From assembly GCA_028289725.1 (NCBI GenBank), contig JANQOH010000254.1, forward strand, positions 1 to 8,167: a stretch of DNA of 8,167 bases, in the 5' to 3' direction. Origin of the DNA: Alphaproteobacteria bacterium. GTDB lineage: Bacteria > Pseudomonadota > Alphaproteobacteria > UBA7887. Below, piece after piece: positions 5,036 to 8,167 of this stretch (position 1 is the stretch's first letter; each line of letters begins with the position of its first letter). Below the pieces are notes generated by a model. That model worked only from the letters and a program-made list of their open reading frames with translations, was not told the DNA's origin and did no database searches. The translations under genes and the position numbers were made by a program.

Positions 5036-7806
5036 GCAAGGCAACGATTTCTTTCACGCTCGACGGCCGCACGGTTGCCGCCGCACCGGACGAGACGATT
5101 TGGCAAGTCGCGAAGCGCGAAGGCGTCGATATTCCGCATCTTTGCTACACGCCGCAACCGGGCTACCGAACGGACGGCAATTGCCGTGCGTGCATGGTGG
5201 AAATTGAAGGCGAACGCGTGCTCGCGGCCTCGTGTATCCGGAAACCGACGGCGGACATGGTGGTGAACACCGCGAGTCAGCGCGCGGAAACCGCCCGCAA
5301 AATGGTGATGGAGTTGCTGCTGGCAGATCAGCCGCCGCGTGAAAGCGCCCACGATCCGGCGTCCGAATTGTGGCACTGGGCCGATGCTATGGGCCAAACG
5401 CAGAGCCGCTTTCCAGGCCGGCTGACGCCCGCGCCAGACCTCAGCCACCCCGCGATGGCGGTCAATCTCGACGCCTGTATCCAATGCACGCGCTGCGTTC
5501 GCGCCTGCCGCGAGGTGCAGGTTAATGACGTGATCGGCATGGCGTTTCGCGGGGCGGGATCCGAGATCGTCTTCGATATGGCCGATCCGATGGGCGACTC
5601 GACCTGCGTCGCATGTGGCGAGTGCGTGCAGGCCTGCCCGACGGGCGCACTTCTGCCTGCTGGCGCCGATGCGATCACCGAGCCGGACAAGGAGGTCGAT
5701 AGTGTTTGCCCGTACTGCGGTGTTGGTTGTCAACTGACCTATGCGGTGAAGGACAACCGCCTAATCCGCGTCGAGGGTCGTGACGGACCGGCCAATCACG
5801 GCCGGCTGTGCGTCAAGGGCCGCTTCGGTTTCGACTATGTGCATCATCCGAACCGGTTGACCAAACCGCTCATTCGGCGGGAAGGGGTCGCCAAACGACC
5901 GGACGATCTCGTCGATCCGGCGCACCCGGAAACCCACTTTCGCGAGGCGAGTTGGGATGAAGCGCTCGATCTCGCAGCGGCTGGCTTGAGGCGTATTCGC
6001 GACCAGCATGGCGGCGGCGCGCTTGCCGGATTCGGCTCGGCTAAGGGCTCGAACGAGGAAGCCTATTTGGTTCAGAAAATGGTCCGCACCGGGTTTCTGA
6101 CCAACAATGTCGACCACTGCACGCGGCTGTGCCACGCAAGTTCGGTCGCGGCCCTGATGGAGACGATCGGGTCCGGCGCGGTCACGGCGCCGTTCGCCGA
6201 ATGCGCGAATGCCGAGGTGATCGTCGTAATCGGTTCCAACGCCACAGAGAACCACCCAGTCGCCGCAACGTTCTTCAAGAACGCTGTTAAAGCGGGCGCG
6301 ACGCTGATTGTGATGGATCCGCGCGGCCAAGCGTTGAAAGAGCACGCGGCCTACATGCTGCAAAACCGCCCGGGCAGCGACGTCGCCATGCTCAACGCGA
6401 TGCTGAACGTGATCATCGGTGAAGAACTCTACGACCAACAATATGTGCAGGCGCACACCGAAGGCTTCGACGCCTTGCGCGATCACATCAAGGATTTCGC
6501 GCCCGAGGTAATGGCCGAACGCTGCGGCATTCCGGCGGAAACATTGCGCACGGTCGCGCGGCTCTACGCCAAGGCCGAGACGGCCATGATTTTTTGGGGC
6601 ATGGGCGTGTCCCAGCACGTGCACGGCACGGACAACTGCCGTTGTTTGATCGCGCTCGCGCTGCTCGCCGGTCAAGTCGGCCGGCCCGGCACGGGGTTAC
6701 ACCCGCTGCGCGGCCAAAACAATGTTCAGGGCGCTTCGGACGCGGGCCTCATCCCGATGGTGTTTCCGGATTATCGCTCCGTCGCCGACCCGGGCGCACA
6801 CGCATTTTTCGAGGATTTCTGGGACACGAAACTGGACGACGAACCAGGCCTCACGGTGGTCGAGATTGCCGACGCGGCCCATGACCGCGCGATCAAGGGC
6901 ATGTACGTAATGGGTGAGAACCCGGCGATGTCGGACCCCAACCTCACGCATGTGCGCGAAGCGCTTTGCCGACTGGAGCATCTGGTGGTTCAAGACATTT
7001 TCCTGACCGAGACCGCGTCTTACGCCGATGTCATCCTTCCGGCGGCAGCTTTCCCAGAGAAGGACGGCACGTTTACGAACACTGATCGGCGTGTGCAACT
7101 TGGACGCCAGGCGATCGATCCGCCTGACGATGCACGGCAAGATTGGTGGATCACGCAGGAAATCGCCCGCCGCCTCGGTCTCGACTGGATCTATAATGGC
7201 CCGGCCGACGTTTTTGCGGAAATGCGCGCGTGCATGCCTTCGATCAAGGGCATCTCTTGGGAGCGGCTTCAGCGCGAAAGCGCGGTCACTTACCCTTGTG
7301 ACGCCGAGGATGAACCGGGCCAGGAAGTCATCTTCTCGGAAGGGTTTCCGACGGCGGATGGTCGAGGCAAATTGGTGCCTGCCGACCTCGTGCGGCCCGA
7401 TGAAGAACCAGACGAGGCGTACCCGTTTGTGCTGACGACCGGCCGACAGCTCGAGCACTGGCACACTGGACAAATGACGCGGCGCGCCAGTGTGTTAGAT
7501 GCTTTGGAGCCCGAGGCGATTTGCGAAATGGCCCCGAATGATGTTCATCGCATGGGCCTGGAGCCGGGTGAAATGGTGCGCTTGAAGACCCGGCGCGGCG
7601 CGATCGAGACACAAGTGCGGATGACCGGTCGGGTCCCGGAAGGCGTTGTGTTTATGCCGTTTTGCTTTGCCGAGGCTGCGGCTAACCTACTGACCAACCC
7701 AGCGCTGGATCCGTTCGGCAAAATCCCGGAACTGAAGTATTGCGCGGTCCAAGTTGAGCGTTTGACCGAACCTGACGGTCCGCAATCGTCACAATCCGCC
7801 CGATAG
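5032..7806 (+). CDS. fdhA: Mo/W-dependent formate dehydrogenase, alpha (catalytic) subunit
   Basis: It oxidises formate to CO2 at a molybdenum or tungsten bis-pterin guanine dinucleotide centre and passes electrons along Fe-S clusters to the beta subunit. Domains in order over 924 residues: plant-type 2Fe-2S (C38, C51, C54, C68); two ferredoxin-type 4Fe-4S motifs (C149/C152/C155/C159 and C192/C195/C198/C202); the 4Fe-4S domain of molybdopterin oxidoreductases (C226, C229, C233, C260) with the conserved K262; the catalytic domain from about 278; and the C-terminal pterin-dinucleotide-binding domain at about 795-905. The metal ligand is C367 in DHCTRLCH, followed by H368, where some relatives have selenocysteine. 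R560 in LRGQNNVQG is the conserved active-site Arg. The C367-R560 distance (193) equals that of Sec140 and Arg333 in E. coli FdhF. Length and layout match M. extorquens Fdh1A and FdsA. Mo versus W cannot be told from sequence. It has no signal peptide, so it is cytosolic. Confidence 0.96.
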   Translation: MSKATISFTLDGRTVAAAPDETIWQVAKREGVDIPHLCYTPQPGYRTDGNCRACMVEIEGERVLAASCIRKPTADMVVNTASQRAETARKMVMELLLADQPPRESAHDPASELWHWADAMGQTQSRFPGRLTPAPDLSHPAMAVNLDACIQCTRCVRACREVQVNDVIGMAFRGAGSEIVFDMADPMGDSTCVACGECVQACPTGALLPAGADAITEPDKEVDSVCPYCGVGCQLTYAVKDNRLIRVEGRDGPANHGRLCVKGRFGFDYVHHPNRLTKPLIRREGVAKRPDDLVDPAHPETHFREASWDEALDLAAAGLRRIRDQHGGGALAGFGSAKGSNEEAYLVQKMVRTGFLTNNVDHCTRLCHASSVAALMETIGSGAVTAPFAECANAEVIVVIGSNATENHPVAATFFKNAVKAGATLIVMDPRGQALKEHAAYMLQNRPGSDVAMLNAMLNVIIGEELYDQQYVQAHTEGFDALRDHIKDFAPEVMAERCGIPAETLRTVARLYAKAETAMIFWGMGVSQHVHGTDNCRCLIALALLAGQVGRPGTGLHPLRGQNNVQGASDAGLIPMVFPDYRSVADPGAHAFFEDFWDTKLDDEPGLTVVEIADAAHDRAIKGMYVMGENPAMSDPNLTHVREALCRLEHLVVQDIFLTETASYADVILPAAAFPEKDGTFTNTDRRVQLGRQAIDPPDDARQDWWITQEIARRLGLDWIYNGPADVFAEMRACMPSIKGISWERLQRESAVTYPCDAEDEPGQEVIFSEGFPTADGRGKLVPADLVRPDEEPDEAYPFVLTTGRQLEHWHTGQMTRRASVLDALEPEAICEMAPNDVHRMGLEPGEMVRLKTRRGAIETQVRMTGRVPEGVVFMPFCFAEAAANLLTNPALDPFGKIPELKYCAVQVERLTEPDGPQSSQSAR

Positions 7807-7809
7807 GCC

Positions 7810-7837
7810 TTCGAAAATCCGGCAAACGAGATATAGT
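7810..7837 (+). promoter_or_regulatory. Weak candidate promoter for the right-edge gene
   Basis: A good -10-like TATAGT (7832-7837) lies 16 bp after a poor -35-like TTCGAA (7810-7815), in the 100-bp gap after the fdh operon. Transcription would start near 7844. Read-through from fdhA is equally possible, since no terminator hairpin is seen in the gap. Confidence 0.25.
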
Positions 7838-7906
7838 CCGCGGGCGCGCAAGGTTAGGTCAAAGACGCTCAAGAAATGGGCGCGGGACGAGGCACTTCAC
7901 CACCCA

Positions 7907-8167
7907 ATGTCAGAAGACGGCAAGATCAACGGGCATAAGCCGGAACGGCTGATGCAATATCTCGGCGCTGGCTCTGATACCGTCGGTATCGCGGAGCTGC
8001 CCAATTATGCCGAGGCTTCGGCTGCGGCGGTCACGGGCCTGCGCACCGAAATACCGCCCGACGCTCATACCGCGCCCTATCTGGGCACCGAGCGCGAGGG
8101 CTATGCCATCGTGCTCGATGACGACGGCTTGGTGCTGACCATCGGCTACCTATTGCTCGAATGCTCG
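7907..8167 (+). CDS. Trypsin-like (S1C/HtrA-type) protease homologue, N-terminal part, probably lacking the catalytic His
   Basis: The first 87 codons of a gene that continues past the right edge. No signal peptide or membrane segment is seen. Residues 60-86 (GTEREGYAIV, then DDDGLVLTIGY) resemble the first beta-hairpins of S1C proteases, where the family reads roughly GSGVII..GYVVTNNHVV. In that alignment the catalytic His falls on Y81. The Asp and Ser of the triad would lie outside the window. ATG at 7907 is the only start available: the frame is open upstream, but has no ATG, GTG or TTG back to the end of fdhA. A GAGG at 7889-7892 is 14 nt away, rather far for a ribosome binding site. The family assignment rests on a short motif from memory, so the protein could be a non-catalytic relative or something else. 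Confidence 0.6.
   Translation, partial: MSEDGKINGHKPERLMQYLGAGSDTVGIAELPNYAEASAAAVTGLRTEIPPDAHTAPYLGTEREGYAIVLDDDGLVLTIGYLLLECS

Noticed and set aside
6118..6138. Selenocysteine codon at the formate dehydrogenase active site
   Set aside because: The metal-ligand codon at position 367 of the protein is TGC (Cys), not TGA, so no selenocysteine insertion is needed.
5761..6675. Long minus-strand reading frame (304 codons) antisense to fdhA
   Set aside because: Same reason: the catalytic domain of the formate dehydrogenase occupies the plus strand without a break.
7876..7938. Alternative start ATG at 7876 for the right-edge gene
   Set aside because: It is in a different frame and ends after 20 codons. 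The protease-like frame starts at 7907.

Overview
The window looks like a piece of an alphaproteobacterial chromosome. It is GC-rich, the partial regulator is close to the CueR/HmrR regulators of rhizobia-like bacteria, and the formate dehydrogenase has the two-subunit layout known from Methylorubrum/Methylobacterium extorquens FDH1. Genus cannot be read from the sequence.

Left part, minus strand (1-2569): a copper-efflux operon. A CueR-type promoter (-35 TTGACC, 19-bp spacer, -10 TATCTA, 2539-2569) drives copA, a Cu(I)-exporting P1B-type ATPase. It is followed after 12 bp by a cueR/hmrR-like MerR regulator, which runs off the left edge. The regulator is expected to sense cytosolic Cu(I) and remodel the over-long promoter, so the operon would induce its own sensor.

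Middle, plus strand (2570-3313): a divergently transcribed gene for a small, probably secreted protein of unknown function (138 aa). Its leader is unusual. It holds a possible 22-codon ORF whose stop overlaps the gene's start, a 7-bp inverted repeat, and a 6-bp hairpin that cannot form together with that repeat. A 180-bp gap with several short hairpins precedes the next operon.

Right part, plus strand (3314-7806): a two-gene operon for a soluble NAD+-dependent, Mo/W-containing formate dehydrogenase. The beta subunit is a NuoE-NuoF fusion (diaphorase part: 2Fe-2S, FMN/NAD, 4Fe-4S). The alpha subunit is a NuoG-like N-terminus joined to an FdhF-type catalytic domain with an active-site cysteine. 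The two ORFs overlap by ATGA. Together they would oxidise formate to CO2 and pass the electrons through Fe-S clusters to FMN and NAD+. No maturation gene (fdhD, fdsC) is seen in the window.

Right edge (7907-8167): the start of a protein resembling trypsin-like S1C (HtrA-type) proteases, but with Tyr where the catalytic His is expected. This is possibly a pseudoprotease.

I see no tRNA, rRNA, CRISPR array, insertion sequence or prophage. The window is mostly conventional. The least explained parts are the small secreted protein with its leader and the degenerate protease-like gene.
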